Origin: Bradyrhizobium algeriense
GTDB lineage: Bacteria > Pseudomonadota > Alphaproteobacteria > Rhizobiales > Xanthobacteraceae
Direction: 5' to 3'
Length of the DNA: 64,000 nucleotides
Assembly (NCBI RefSeq): GCF_036924595.1
Contig: NZ_JAZHRV010000001.1
Location: forward strand, 4,836,001 to 4,900,000
In this document: positions 26,401 through 35,442 of the stretch, piece after piece
How the letters are laid out: every line of letters starts with the position of its first letter
Position numbering within the stretch: position 1 is the stretch's first letter
Position numbers and translations under genes: made by a program
The notes under the pieces: model-generated
Seen by the model: only the letters and a program-made list of their open reading frames with translations
Told to the model about the DNA's origin: nothing
The model's database searches: none

Positions 26401-27642
26401 GTGAAGCGAACAGCCATACTCGTATCCGTATGCTGCGTCACGGCGGCATCGAGGGCATTGGCTTTCGATTGGTCAATTAAAACGACTCAGAGTGAAACGG
26501 TCGAATTAAACAGCAATCAATTCTTGCGCACGTCACCGGCCGCTTCTCTCGGCTCTTACTCGACGCTCACCGCAAACGCTGAAGCTCGAACACCTACTTC
26601 GCGCTTCAACATTGACGGTGATGGATCGTTTAGAAAGTACTGGGGGCCAGGTGTCGAAGGTGTGCCTTCGGAGTCCCTCACCTACGGGTTTCGCGCGCGT
26701 TACGAGCAAAGAGAGAAAACGCGGTCCGATCGCGAGTTCGTAGAGGCTGAGTGGCGACAGTCGAGTGCAGCCTTTGCTCTTTTGAACGAACTCGGCGTCG
26801 TAAGCAACGTTGGCGGATTTATTGACCGATTGACGGGCACGGGCGGTATCGATCGCTCAATTACCCCCAGGGACAGCTTATCCCTGTTAGCCACGTCCAC
26901 ACGAACCAGCTATGAACCCTCCACGGCTGGAACGCCATTCACCGACACCTTGGCGCGAGGAGTCTGGAGGCACTCTCTAAACCCGATAACCTCCATCAAC
27001 CTTTCGTCGGAGCTTGAGCTCCTTGACTATGGCAACACGTTCAATACGAGCATCCAGATCTACCGTAACCAGATAGGAATAGATGCAACGTTATCGGCCG
27101 TACTCTCATTTAGAGCAAATGTCGGTGCTGCCTATATTGCGACCGAACGAGGCGCATCAACTTCTGTAATCGCTGGCGTTCCATCCACAACGCCCGTCTC
27201 GGGCTCGATCGCCGATTGGATTGGCGATGCCGTCCTGACCTACCGTATGCTTAAGAATACGACCCTGGCGATCAATGCAGTCCAGTCGGTCGGGCCAAGC
27301 GTCGTTGGCTCATTGTTCAAGCGGGACTCGATTTCAGCTAATATCACACAGGTTCTCAATTCAAGATCAAGCCTGACTTTGTCGGCGGGCATAAATCGCC
27401 AAATATCGACTACAAGCACGGATTTCGCTTCGGCGTCAGCGAGCTATAATTACAGTCTGACGCGAGAATGGCTGGCGCAACTGAGCTACAGATACCTTCA
27501 TCGATTTGCCAGTAGCGGCGCCAGCACAAATATCGACCCACTAACTGGAACGCCAACTGTTTCAGGTACCGGGCCTGCCGACTCCCATAGCTTGATGGTA
27601 GTCCTCACACATAGCTATACGCTGCTGCCTGCAGGAAACTAG
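26401..27642 (+). CDS. Outer-membrane beta-barrel protein of the EPS/exosortase cluster (EpsL-like)
   Basis: This 413-aa protein has a signal peptide (to ALAFDW). Strands with alternating hydrophobic and polar residues are visible throughout (for example TYGFRARYEQREKT and SYNYSLTREWLAQLSYRY), as in the EpsL/PEP-CTERM-associated barrel family. GTG start at 26401 after AAGG. It lies 31 bases after the Wza-like gene and converges with the TPR lipoprotein gene. A role as outer-membrane exit pore or EPS-binding barrel is inferred. Confidence 0.75.
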   Translation: MKRTAILVSVCCVTAASRALAFDWSIKTTQSETVELNSNQFLRTSPAASLGSYSTLTANAEARTPTSRFNIDGDGSFRKYWGPGVEGVPSESLTYGFRARYEQREKTRSDREFVEAEWRQSSAAFALLNELGVVSNVGGFIDRLTGTGGIDRSITPRDSLSLLATSTRTSYEPSTAGTPFTDTLARGVWRHSLNPITSINLSSELELLDYGNTFNTSIQIYRNQIGIDATLSAVLSFRANVGAAYIATERGASTSVIAGVPSTTPVSGSIADWIGDAVLTYRMLKNTTLAINAVQSVGPSVVGSLFKRDSISANITQVLNSRSSLTLSAGINRQISTTSTDFASASASYNYSLTREWLAQLSYRYLHRFASSGASTNIDPLTGTPTVSGTGPADSHSLMVVLTHSYTLLPAGN

Positions 27643-27648
27643 CGCCGC

Positions 27649-30036
27649 TCATTTCAGAGCTGCACGAATACTCTCCTTCAGAGCTGTGCCATCCGGCTCA
27701 AGGGAAAGCGCCATCTTGAGCTGCTCGGCGGATTTCTCCGGCATTCCAGCTGCAGCATAGCTCATGCCAAGGTGATAGTGAGCAGCGGACAGGTCTGGTA
27801 ACTTCTCGGCAGCAGCTTCCAAAGTTGAGACGGCGCCCTTGAAGTCGCCGCGTCTATATTGGGCCCAGCCGACCGTATCCATGAATTGTGGCACACTCGA
27901 ATTCTTCAGCATCTCGGCCAAGGAAAAGGCCCGGTCAAGGCTGGCGGTGTCCGACCGATAGTCGAGAAGTAGACTGACCAGATTGTTAATCGCCAGCAAA
28001 GAGTTCGGCTGATCCTTTAGAATAGACTCATATTGCGCGATGGCAGCATCGTTAGTGCCCCTGCTAATCTGCAGTGACGCAGAAGCCAGACGAAGGTTCA
28101 GATCGTTTGGTAACTCCTTCAAGCCCGCCTGAAGGATATCTCCGGCGGCATCGAAGTTCTTTTGGCGGACGTAAATCTCGCTCAATGCACCGTAACTGAC
28201 GGATTCTCTCGGCTGCTGGGCGATCGCCTCCCTATAAGCCTTGATTGCTTCATCATCGTTCTTCTGTGACGTCCACACCCGACCAAGCAACACAAGGATC
28301 TCCGCGTTTGCAGGAAGTCTTTTATTCATTTCCTGCAAGAGGGCGACGGCCTTATCCGCCTTACCCTGCCTGACATAAGCCGAGACCAGCGATACCACGG
28401 GCTGAACAGCATCCGGCGCGGTGCGACGAGCGCTCTCCAACGCAGCAATGCTATCGTCGATCTTGTTCTGTCCAGCGAAGACTGAGGCGCGAATCTGATC
28501 CGCCAGCGCGGGACCGTCCTTGATCTTCTCGATCCTATCGGCAACATTCAGTGCACCGGACCAGTTCTGTCGACTTAATCTGACCTGAGCCAACGACGAG
28601 AAAAGCTGCAGATTGCTGGGGTACCGATTTACGGCTTCAGCCAGCATATCTTCCGCCCGGGCGGGGTCTCCTCGGCGCTGCAGAAATCCTATATACCGAA
28701 GCACGATCTGGGGATCTTGGTTAGCAGCCTTCAGTGCATCGGCGTACTGGCGATCCGCTAATTCGTTCTTTCCGGCGCGTTCATATGCCGAAGCCAGCAG
28801 GATCAACAAGTCCGGTGACTTCGGTTGATCGTTTAGCGCTTCGCGGAGATCCGATATCGCGTTGTCAAATTGGCCACGATCAATATTGATGGCGGCGCGA
28901 AGTCGCAAGGCACCCGCATTGCGACGATCTTTACCGAGGACTTCCGAAATGATCGGCTGAGCCGCCGCAACTTCTCCCCTGCTGACGTGGATTTCCGCGA
29001 GCTTGACCTGTGCTATCGTCTTCTTTTCCGGTGAAGGCGCTGACTGGGTAAGGGACCGCAGCGCTTCAGTCGCTTCCTTGATTTTGCCTTGGGCGATGCC
29101 CAGTGCGACGAGCGCGAGCTGATAGTCGAAGGTGTCTCCCCCAGCCTTTATCCGGCTATCAAGTTCTTTGCGTACTGCATCAGGGCCCTTCGTGAGGCTG
29201 AGGAAGCGAACCAATTCGAGACCGGCTTTAGCATCGTTCGAATTAGCGTCTGCTCTGGCACGAAACTCCACCTCGGCTTCATCGAACCGTCGTTGCGAGA
29301 CCAGCAATTGAATGAGCTGGGCCTGATAGCTCTGCTCTTTGGGATTGAGTGAGATTACTTTGCGCAAAAGGCGTTCCGCTTGGACCATATCACCCTTTCG
29401 GGCATAGGCCTGTATTTTCAGCAGCGAAGTGCCCGTTGCGTCCTTTTGCTCCAGATTGAGCGGATCGAGCATCTTCAGCGCGGCATCAGCATCACCCTCC
29501 GAGAGTTTCTTGGCAGCAAGCAGAGTGACAGCGTCTACGTTTTTCGGGTCAATTTCGAGCGCGCGCTGCGCCTCGCGGGTCGCGCCCGAGCTATCGTTCG
29601 CTCGCGACAATACCATTGCCCTCAATGCATGGAGTTGCGCGCTCGGACCATCCTCTTTTGCTCCATCGAGGACACGAGCTGCCGCATCGGCAGCGCCGCC
29701 CGCCAACATTATTCTGGCAAGGCGCAGTCTTGCGTCGAGGTCGTTCGGGTCAAGTTCGACTATCCGGCGCAAGTCAAGAAGGAGGGATGTCGCCTTGGTG
29801 CGCTCATCAATGCCGGCCAGCGCCTTCCAAACTTCAACCTTATCGCTCTTGTATTTGACAGCCTTGAGAAGTTCGATACGCGCGCCGAGATCATCGCCCC
29901 TCTCAATCAGGGCCATTCCGCTTTCATAATAGCGCTGCGCGTTCTGCTCCGGAGATCCGCAGCCGGCAAGTAGCAAGAGAGCCAGCGCTGCTGATAACCG
30001 GTAGCTGCGAATATTTCGAACCCGCGGTAGCTTCAT
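27649..30036 (-). CDS. prsT: PrsT-like TPR-repeat lipoprotein of PEP-CTERM systems
   Basis: This protein of about 795 residues has a lipoprotein signal (ALALLLLAGC). Roughly twenty tandem TPRs fill nearly the whole mature protein, with repeated AP/DP..A...LA units and the conserved opening PEQNAQRYYESG. Length and repeat architecture match PrsT of exosortase systems. ATG 30036 is preferred over the ORF start 13 codons upstream because it gives the signal peptide directly. It probably follows the GT26-STAS gene in one operon, 42 bases apart. It is likely envelope-attached and may bring together the EPS export proteins. Confidence 0.88.
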   Translation of the reverse strand: MKLPRVRNIRSYRLSAALALLLLAGCGSPEQNAQRYYESGMALIERGDDLGARIELLKAVKYKSDKVEVWKALAGIDERTKATSLLLDLRRIVELDPNDLDARLRLARIMLAGGAADAAARVLDGAKEDGPSAQLHALRAMVLSRANDSSGATREAQRALEIDPKNVDAVTLLAAKKLSEGDADAALKMLDPLNLEQKDATGTSLLKIQAYARKGDMVQAERLLRKVISLNPKEQSYQAQLIQLLVSQRRFDEAEVEFRARADANSNDAKAGLELVRFLSLTKGPDAVRKELDSRIKAGGDTFDYQLALVALGIAQGKIKEATEALRSLTQSAPSPEKKTIAQVKLAEIHVSRGEVAAAQPIISEVLGKDRRNAGALRLRAAINIDRGQFDNAISDLREALNDQPKSPDLLILLASAYERAGKNELADRQYADALKAANQDPQIVLRYIGFLQRRGDPARAEDMLAEAVNRYPSNLQLFSSLAQVRLSRQNWSGALNVADRIEKIKDGPALADQIRASVFAGQNKIDDSIAALESARRTAPDAVQPVVSLVSAYVRQGKADKAVALLQEMNKRLPANAEILVLLGRVWTSQKNDDEAIKAYREAIAQQPRESVSYGALSEIYVRQKNFDAAGDILQAGLKELPNDLNLRLASASLQISRGTNDAAIAQYESILKDQPNSLLAINNLVSLLLDYRSDTASLDRAFSLAEMLKNSSVPQFMDTVGWAQYRRGDFKGAVSTLEAAAEKLPDLSAAHYHLGMSYAAAGMPEKSAEQLKMALSLEPDGTALKESIRAALK

Positions 30037-30078
30037 TTCGTATCTTTCATTTAGGACACAGAGCATCTTGCGCAACGG

Positions 30079-31245
30079 TCAGGGTGAGAGCAGGTAGTCA
30101 AACCTGTTCAAACTGAACATCCGCCTTACTTCAGGGGACATACCCGCGAAGACCAGTTTCTTGCCCCGGCTCGCAAGACATTTACGAACCATCAGAAGCA
30201 ATCCAAAGAACCGCGGATCGATGCCATCCGTATGAGCCAGATCAACGATTATTTGCTTGCTGGTCGCAAGAGCAGCCCGAAACTGGTCAATTGCCTGATC
30301 AATGTGGTCGACCGTAGCAGATCCCGACAATCGCAGTGTGACGGAGGACGGATCGGCGGCGGCCTCAATGGTGAGGAAATTGGCGTTGGCTCGGCGGGCA
30401 GTAATCGCGAGGGGCAGCACGCAGGTGACAAGCAGCCTTAAAAGAGCTTTCCCGTCGTTCCAGTAACGACGCCAAAGATAAGGTTCTTCCTTGATACGCC
30501 AAAGCCATTCGAATCCGGTACTCCTGAGAAGCTGTGGCGCTCGTTTTACGGTTCCAGCCTCGAAGTTAATGGTGGCGCCAAACTGAGCACGGATCGGCGG
30601 TAGCAGTCGGTGATGATTGTAGATCAACCATTGCTGGGCTTTCTCGGCACCAAAGAACAAGGCCAGCAGGTCGGCACCGCTCGCGTTAATTGCGTCGATG
30701 ATGCCCTGGGAACTCGTTTGTTCGACCGTTCCAAACCCTGGATTGAGCGCTCCAACACACTCCAAGCCGCATTTTTCCGAATTGAGTTTGGTACGTACCC
30801 TTTCGGCCGCACCTTCTGCCCCCCCAAGCAGAAAAATCTTAAGCGGGCGCCCTGCCCGAACCGTCGATTTCAGTTTCACAAAAAGGTCAGCCCCTGCTAC
30901 GCGCTCATGTACCGGAACGCGAAGCAGCTTCGCTATCCAGATGAGCGGCATGCCATCAGCCAAACATAAGTCGCTTGCCAATATGGATTCTCGGAAGTCG
31001 ACGTTAGTTTGGCTTTTGACAAGGAAATTGACGTTTGGCGTAGAAACAAGAAAAGGTGCAGACGCGTCTTTTGCGGCATCCATTGATCGGAGCAAATTTG
31101 CGAAATTGATCGCATCAATCGGCAGACCCAGCAGGCCATAGACATCCCGGTCCAGATCGTCGGAACTCCCTCGCTCCCTGAGGCTCTCCTCGACGTTCTC
31201 TCCGGGCGCTGAACCGCCGTCGGAAACCCGCAAAACCTTTAACAT
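30079..31245 (-). CDS. WecB/TagA/CpsF glycosyltransferase (GT26) fused to a C-terminal STAS domain
   Basis: The first about 250 residues form a GT26 domain with TPNVNFLVKSQ, LADGMPLIWIAKLL, FLLGGAEGAAERV and IKEEPYLWRRYW. GT26 enzymes transfer ManNAcA/ManNAc- or glucose-type sugars to lipid-linked acceptors. A linker follows, and then residues about 285-388 form a STAS/anti-sigma-antagonist-like fold (SVTLRLSGSATVDHIDQAI, IIVDLAHTDGIDPRFFGLLLM). Such a fusion could couple the sugar-transfer step to a regulatory interaction. The STAS-specific phospho-site Ser/Thr is not obvious. Start ATG 31245 follows AAGAAAG. Confidence 0.85.
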   Translation of the reverse strand: MLKVLRVSDGGSAPGENVEESLRERGSSDDLDRDVYGLLGLPIDAINFANLLRSMDAAKDASAPFLVSTPNVNFLVKSQTNVDFRESILASDLCLADGMPLIWIAKLLRVPVHERVAGADLFVKLKSTVRAGRPLKIFLLGGAEGAAERVRTKLNSEKCGLECVGALNPGFGTVEQTSSQGIIDAINASGADLLALFFGAEKAQQWLIYNHHRLLPPIRAQFGATINFEAGTVKRAPQLLRSTGFEWLWRIKEEPYLWRRYWNDGKALLRLLVTCVLPLAITARRANANFLTIEAAADPSSVTLRLSGSATVDHIDQAIDQFRAALATSKQIIVDLAHTDGIDPRFFGLLLMVRKCLASRGKKLVFAGMSPEVRRMFSLNRFDYLLSP

Positions 31246-31294
31246 CACAAACACTTTCTTACGAAATACCCATCAACGGACGGTGAAATCCGAA

Positions 31295-31310
31295 TGCAAT
31301 GCACGAGCCG
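31295..31310 (-). promoter_or_regulatory. Sigma-54-like promoter candidate for the GT26-STAS/PrsT operon
   Basis: Reading the minus strand, CGGCTCGTGCATTGCA matches TGGCACG-N4-TTGCA at 14 of 16 positions, with the invariant GG and GC correctly spaced. It lies about 45 bases before the start codon. A DNase footprint or transcript start would be needed for proof. Confidence 0.4.
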
Positions 31311-31415
31311 CGGCAACGATTTACTACCAAATCCTTAACCGGTAAAATCGTTTTAGTTTACGTGATTAATTCCTGTGGCGCCTATTAAGTCGGCGTCGAG
31401 AATTTAACTAATATT

Positions 31416-32039
31416 ATGAAAACCTTACCCCCGCCCCAATTCTGTATCGCAGGGAGCAGGGAATCTCCATATAAATCAGGATTGTCACCCAACGAGTCGG
31501 CTAAACTCCCAGCACGGCTACCTCAGAGATTAAACGAGCCGATGAACCAGATCAGCGCCGATGTTCCAGATTGGACGCGCGAGGTTCCAAGGCAATTCTG
31601 GGATCCTGGGCGGAAGCTCCTTCTTTCTGTCCGACGCTATCAATTTTGGCGCGCTCGCGGTGGCCTCCTCGGTCATTTTTTCTGCAAAATTCTTGTCCTG
31701 CGCCACCGCTTTTGGAGCGTCGTCACCGGCGCAGATATCCCGCTAACCTGTCAGATCGGGGGTGGCCTCCTCATCCCACATCCTAACGGCATTGTTATTC
31801 ATCCCGACGCGAAAATTGGCGTCAACTGCCTGATCTTCCATCAGGTGACTTTGGGCCACCGCGAGCAGGGCGGGGTTCCCGAGATCGGAGGCCACGTCGA
31901 CATCGGAGCGGGCGCGAAGATTCTGGGTCCTGTCAGGATAGGTGCTCATGCTCGAATTGGCGCAAATGCGGTAGTCATTACCGATATCGACAGCCACGCC
32001 GTAGCAGTGGGATTCGGTAAGATTTACCACCCCGGATAA
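31416..32039 (+). CDS. Serine-acetyltransferase-like hexapeptide protein
   Basis: This protein of up to 207 residues has the left-handed beta-helix repeats of the CysE-like family (IPHPNGIVIHPDAKIG, GVNCLIFHQVTLGH, IGAGAKILGPVRIG). The catalytic His is in FHQVTLG. Family members in EPS loci acetylate sugars. The start is uncertain; an internal ATG at 31542 is also possible and the weak ribosome-binding sites do not decide. The C-terminus ends abruptly in GFGKIYHPG instead of the usual G-[IV]-P-A-[KR], so a frameshift at about 32012-32025 is suspected. Confidence 0.7.
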   Translation: MKTLPPPQFCIAGSRESPYKSGLSPNESAKLPARLPQRLNEPMNQISADVPDWTREVPRQFWDPGRKLLLSVRRYQFWRARGGLLGHFFCKILVLRHRFWSVVTGADIPLTCQIGGGLLIPHPNGIVIHPDAKIGVNCLIFHQVTLGHREQGGVPEIGGHVDIGAGAKILGPVRIGAHARIGANAVVITDIDSHAVAVGFGKIYHPG

Positions 32040-32197
32040 CATATTTCCGGATTGGTGCGATCAGGTCACGAAGCTTGGATCACCAGATACATGGATTCTT
32101 TGAGCGCACTAATACTCGCGACACTATAGGCTGAATTTGTAATTTGACGGAGCACGCCATTTGCAGAGCTTGTGCATCGTCCGGATCGGTGACGTTA

Positions 32198-32725
32198 ATG
32201 TTCGACAACATCCGCAGTGATTTTCGTGCTCACGGTCGAGATTGGGGTGCCCAAGGATTTTGGGTAATGATCGTATATCGGTTTGGCCAATGGCGTTATA
32301 AAGTGCGGCCGCAATTACTCCGAAGACTGTGCTCGCTGACATACAAAATCCTCTTCAAGTTGGTGCAGATCATAACGGGAATCGAGCTACCGTGCGAAGC
32401 GATCGTGGGACGCAACTTCGTCATCGACCATTTTGGGGGCATCATCGTCAGCGGCTATGCGCGCTTTGGGGATAACTGCAGAATCCGCAACGGCGTCGTG
32501 GTAGGCCTCCGCCGGATCGAAGAGCCCAGCGCGCCGGTCATCGGCAACAATGTCGATATCGGCGCGGGAGCAAAGCTGCTTGGTCCAATCAGGATTGGAG
32601 ATAATTCGGTCATCGGAGCGAATGCTGTCGTGCTCGTGGATGTCCCCGAAAATTCCATCGCGATTGGAGTTCCGGCGATCATCAAACCGCGCCGGTCATC
32701 GTCTTTGGACCTACACGATCACTGA
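32198..32725 (+). CDS. Serine-acetyltransferase-like hexapeptide protein
   Basis: This 175-aa protein is a second copy of the CysE-like family. It has a conserved N-terminal helical segment (IRSDFRAHGRDWGAQGFW), the LbH repeat region (FGGIIVSGYARFGDN, VIGANAVVLVDVPEN) and a normal IGVPAIIKPR ending. The ATG at 32198 gives the family start; the frame extends 18 codons upstream. It overlaps the following GT2 gene by one base (TGATG), so translation is probably coupled. It likely acetylates the EPS or a precursor. Confidence 0.8.
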   Translation: MFDNIRSDFRAHGRDWGAQGFWVMIVYRFGQWRYKVRPQLLRRLCSLTYKILFKLVQIITGIELPCEAIVGRNFVIDHFGGIIVSGYARFGDNCRIRNGVVVGLRRIEEPSAPVIGNNVDIGAGAKLLGPIRIGDNSVIGANAVVLVDVPENSIAIGVPAIIKPRRSSSLDLHDH

Positions 32726-33711
32726 TGCGGACGTCCGCCTCATCCCGTTTTGGTGTAGTCGCGATTGGGCGCAACGAAGGCGAACGCCTTAAGCGGTGCC
32801 TCGCTTCGGCTTCGGAGGCCGAGGTGATCGTCTATGTCGATTCTGGCTCGACCGATGGATCCGTTCAGTGGGCGCGTGGTCGGGGGGTGACGGTGGTTGC
32901 GCTGGATATGAGCAGAGCATTTACCGCCGCCAGGGCACGCAACGCCGGCTTTGCGCGCTTGAAGCAATTAGCGCCCCATCTGAACTACGTGCAGTTTGTG
33001 GACGGGGATTGCGAGCTAGTGAAGGAATGGCCGCATCAGGCGGTCGAATTCCTGCAAGCGCACGACGAGGTCTGCGCGGTATTCGGACGCCGACGCGAAC
33101 GCTATCCGGATCGATCCATATACAACCGTATCTGTGATGATGAATGGAACGTTCCGATCGGCATTGCCCGCGCCTGCGGCGGTGATGTGATGATGCGCAG
33201 GGACGCGCTTGAAAAGGTGGGCGGATATCGCGAAGATTTTATTGCGGGCGAAGAGCCTGAGCTCTGTGTTCGGCTGCGCTCGGTCGGATGGAAGATCTGG
33301 CGCATCGACCACGAAATGACATTGCATGACGCCGCCATCACCAGGTTTGGGCAGTGGTGGCTTCGTATGGTTCGCAGCGGCTATGCGTTCGCCCTTGGAC
33401 GTCAGGTGCACGGATCACCACCGGAACAGCTTTGGGTGTGGGAAAGCCGGCGCGCTTGGATATGGGGAATAGGGATTCCCGCTGTCTGTGCGTTGGCGGT
33501 GGCTCTGTTCGGATTGCAAGGTCTTGCGCTTCTCCTCATCTATCCGCTGCAACTCTTGCGCCGGGTCCTCCGACTTTCGGGAGCTTTGAAGAGCCGATTT
33601 CAGTTTGCTATCCTTGAGCAGCTTGCGCGACTGGCAGAAAGCATCGGACAGATGAGATTCCTGCGCGATCGCCTCACCGGTCAACACAGCAAGATATTGG
33701 AATACAAGTGA
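32725..33711 (+). CDS. Glycosyltransferase family 2
   Basis: This 328-aa GT-A protein has the start VVAIGRNEGERL, nucleotide-binding VDSGSTDGS and metal-binding VDGDCEL. EEPELCVRLRSVGWKIWRI matches the ED-x-ELC-x-R motif of rhamnosyl- or mannosyl-type GT2 enzymes. A hydrophobic C-terminal segment (IGIPAVCALAVALFGLQGL) anchors it to the inner membrane. It is transcribed with the preceding acetyltransferase (TGATG overlap). Donor sugar unknown. Confidence 0.88.
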   Translation: MRTSASSRFGVVAIGRNEGERLKRCLASASEAEVIVYVDSGSTDGSVQWARGRGVTVVALDMSRAFTAARARNAGFARLKQLAPHLNYVQFVDGDCELVKEWPHQAVEFLQAHDEVCAVFGRRRERYPDRSIYNRICDDEWNVPIGIARACGGDVMMRRDALEKVGGYREDFIAGEEPELCVRLRSVGWKIWRIDHEMTLHDAAITRFGQWWLRMVRSGYAFALGRQVHGSPPEQLWVWESRRAWIWGIGIPAVCALAVALFGLQGLALLLIYPLQLLRRVLRLSGALKSRFQFAILEQLARLAESIGQMRFLRDRLTGQHSKILEYK

Positions 33712-34019
33712 TGGTCGTATGCTCGTTTGGCGGCTCTTCCAATTAGTTCGTTGTACTCGGCTGCGCGTTCTCCTCACGTACGACAAATAGCCATCCGCAT
33801 TGTCACCGCGATAGCGCTGACCTCAGATGACTCACGGCCCACAACAGATTCATGCTCCTCGATAGCCGGTTCATCGGCATACACTGGGTTGTCCATAGTT
33901 CAATGACATTTACCTGCCTTACTTCGCGAGTAATCCATGACCAGCGCCGCTTTCAATCGATCGACGGTCGGTAGAACACAGATGAGGCTACGCCTCGTCG
34001 AACTCACCGTGTCGTACAG
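33712..34019. other. Intergenic region without a confident gene
   Basis: This lies between a GT2 gene and a convergent GT4 gene. Short ORFs occur on both strands, but none has an acceptable ribosome-binding site plus a recognisable sequence. No terminator with a clear T-run was found. Confidence 0.35.
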
Positions 34020-35273
34020 TTAAGAGGACTCGCTTTCGGCCGGATCAATGAACGCAGGTATGTTACGTTTGCTAGCTAGGCGCGTTAACTCAGAACGATG
34101 CTTGAACACCTCTTGAGCGGTAAATCCCATCCCATCTTTTCGTGCTGCAAGAGTAATTTCCTCCCTCTTCTCCAAGAATTCGGATAGCGACCTCGCAACT
34201 AGGGTTGGACTGCCAATTGGTGTTAGAATTCCTCCCCCGTGCCTCTGGATTAGATCGCGTTGATAGGGAGAGTCGTAACCGATCAACGGTAGTCCGCACA
34301 CGAGAGCTTCTATAAGACATCTCGGCGACTCCGGGGTTAGATGACAGAAGAGAAAAACATCACAAAGCTTGAGCTTGGACATCAAAGCTTGATGATCGTT
34401 GATTGCACCTGGGAACTGGATATGACTGTCCAATTGGAGCTCAAGCACTCGCTCGCGGGCGGCAGCGAGCTGGGGTCCGTCACCATACCAAACTGCACGA
34501 TAATCCAGGCCGTTGGTTCTGGCTGCATGCAGGACCTGGATCCAATCAAGAATACCTTTCTCGCCGTGAACTCTACCGGCATATACGATTTGAAGCGTAC
34601 GCCGATGGCTGAGTCGTTCTCTAACTTCTTCTTCACTGATCTGGTCCGATTTATCGAGATGAATGTCGTGGACCAGGAATGGCCTTTTACAAAATTTGGC
34701 ATAAGCGCTAAAGCAATCCATTCCGTGGAATAAACCCACGGCACAACGGCTGATTACATACCTCTCGTAATAGCTCGTTGCTATCGCAAGCAACTTTGAA
34801 TAAATACGCCTAACTCCACTCTTGGTGTCTGCACGCCAAGAAATAACGGCAGACTCAACGCGGTCAGTCCAAACCACGAAACCGCGCTCGTTGCGAGCGG
34901 CAATCAAGGCAGCGACTGCCCCCCAATCGCCCCAAAGCCCCCCAATCGCAAAGTGCAAATGGCTCGATAATGAGATTTGCTTCCTCAGGGTCATGAAGAC
35001 ACCCGGAAGACGAGCGAAAAAGTGGAATGCCTCGTAAGCGACGGGCAAGCGCACGAAAGACAATCTGTCCGCGCCTTTTACGCCGTCAATCGGTGATCGA
35101 TCGGGCGGCGGTTTACAATCATGCGTTGGGCAGGCTAATATGATCTGCTCAAAATTTTCCAACCACAACCCCAGCCCATGGCACGCTTGCTGGTCTAGAA
35201 ATATCCGCCCGTTGAAATGGAACGCTTGAACCGGCAACACCAACAACAGTCGGTCGCTTGCGTAAGTTACCAT
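34020..35273 (-). CDS. Glycosyltransferase family 4
   Basis: This 417-aa GT-B-fold protein has an N-terminal substrate half and a C-terminal donor half: IVYAGRVHGEKGILDWIQVL, then FLFCHLTPESPRCLIEALVCGLPLIGYD as the E-x7-E-type region. It is predicted to build the EPS repeat unit. Codon use is noticeably more A+T-rich than that of the neighbouring genes, as is the next 2 kb. It is divergent from the GT61 gene. Confidence 0.82.
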   Translation of the reverse strand: MVTYASDRLLLVLPVQAFHFNGRIFLDQQACHGLGLWLENFEQIILACPTHDCKPPPDRSPIDGVKGADRLSFVRLPVAYEAFHFFARLPGVFMTLRKQISLSSHLHFAIGGLWGDWGAVAALIAARNERGFVVWTDRVESAVISWRADTKSGVRRIYSKLLAIATSYYERYVISRCAVGLFHGMDCFSAYAKFCKRPFLVHDIHLDKSDQISEEEVRERLSHRRTLQIVYAGRVHGEKGILDWIQVLHAARTNGLDYRAVWYGDGPQLAAARERVLELQLDSHIQFPGAINDHQALMSKLKLCDVFLFCHLTPESPRCLIEALVCGLPLIGYDSPYQRDLIQRHGGGILTPIGSPTLVARSLSEFLEKREEITLAARKDGMGFTAQEVFKHRSELTRLASKRNIPAFIDPAESESS

Positions 35274-35442
35274 ATATCTGCCTTATCCCGCCTCATCTTT
35301 TGTGCAGCGCTTGCAATAGGCCTTGCCTCTGCGACAACGTAAGTTACTAAAGAGAGAGGGATGAGCCGTTTACCCGCACTGTTGGATGCGGTGCGCCCTC
35401 TAATCGATTTTGGAACATTAATAGTATAGAAATAGAACACGA

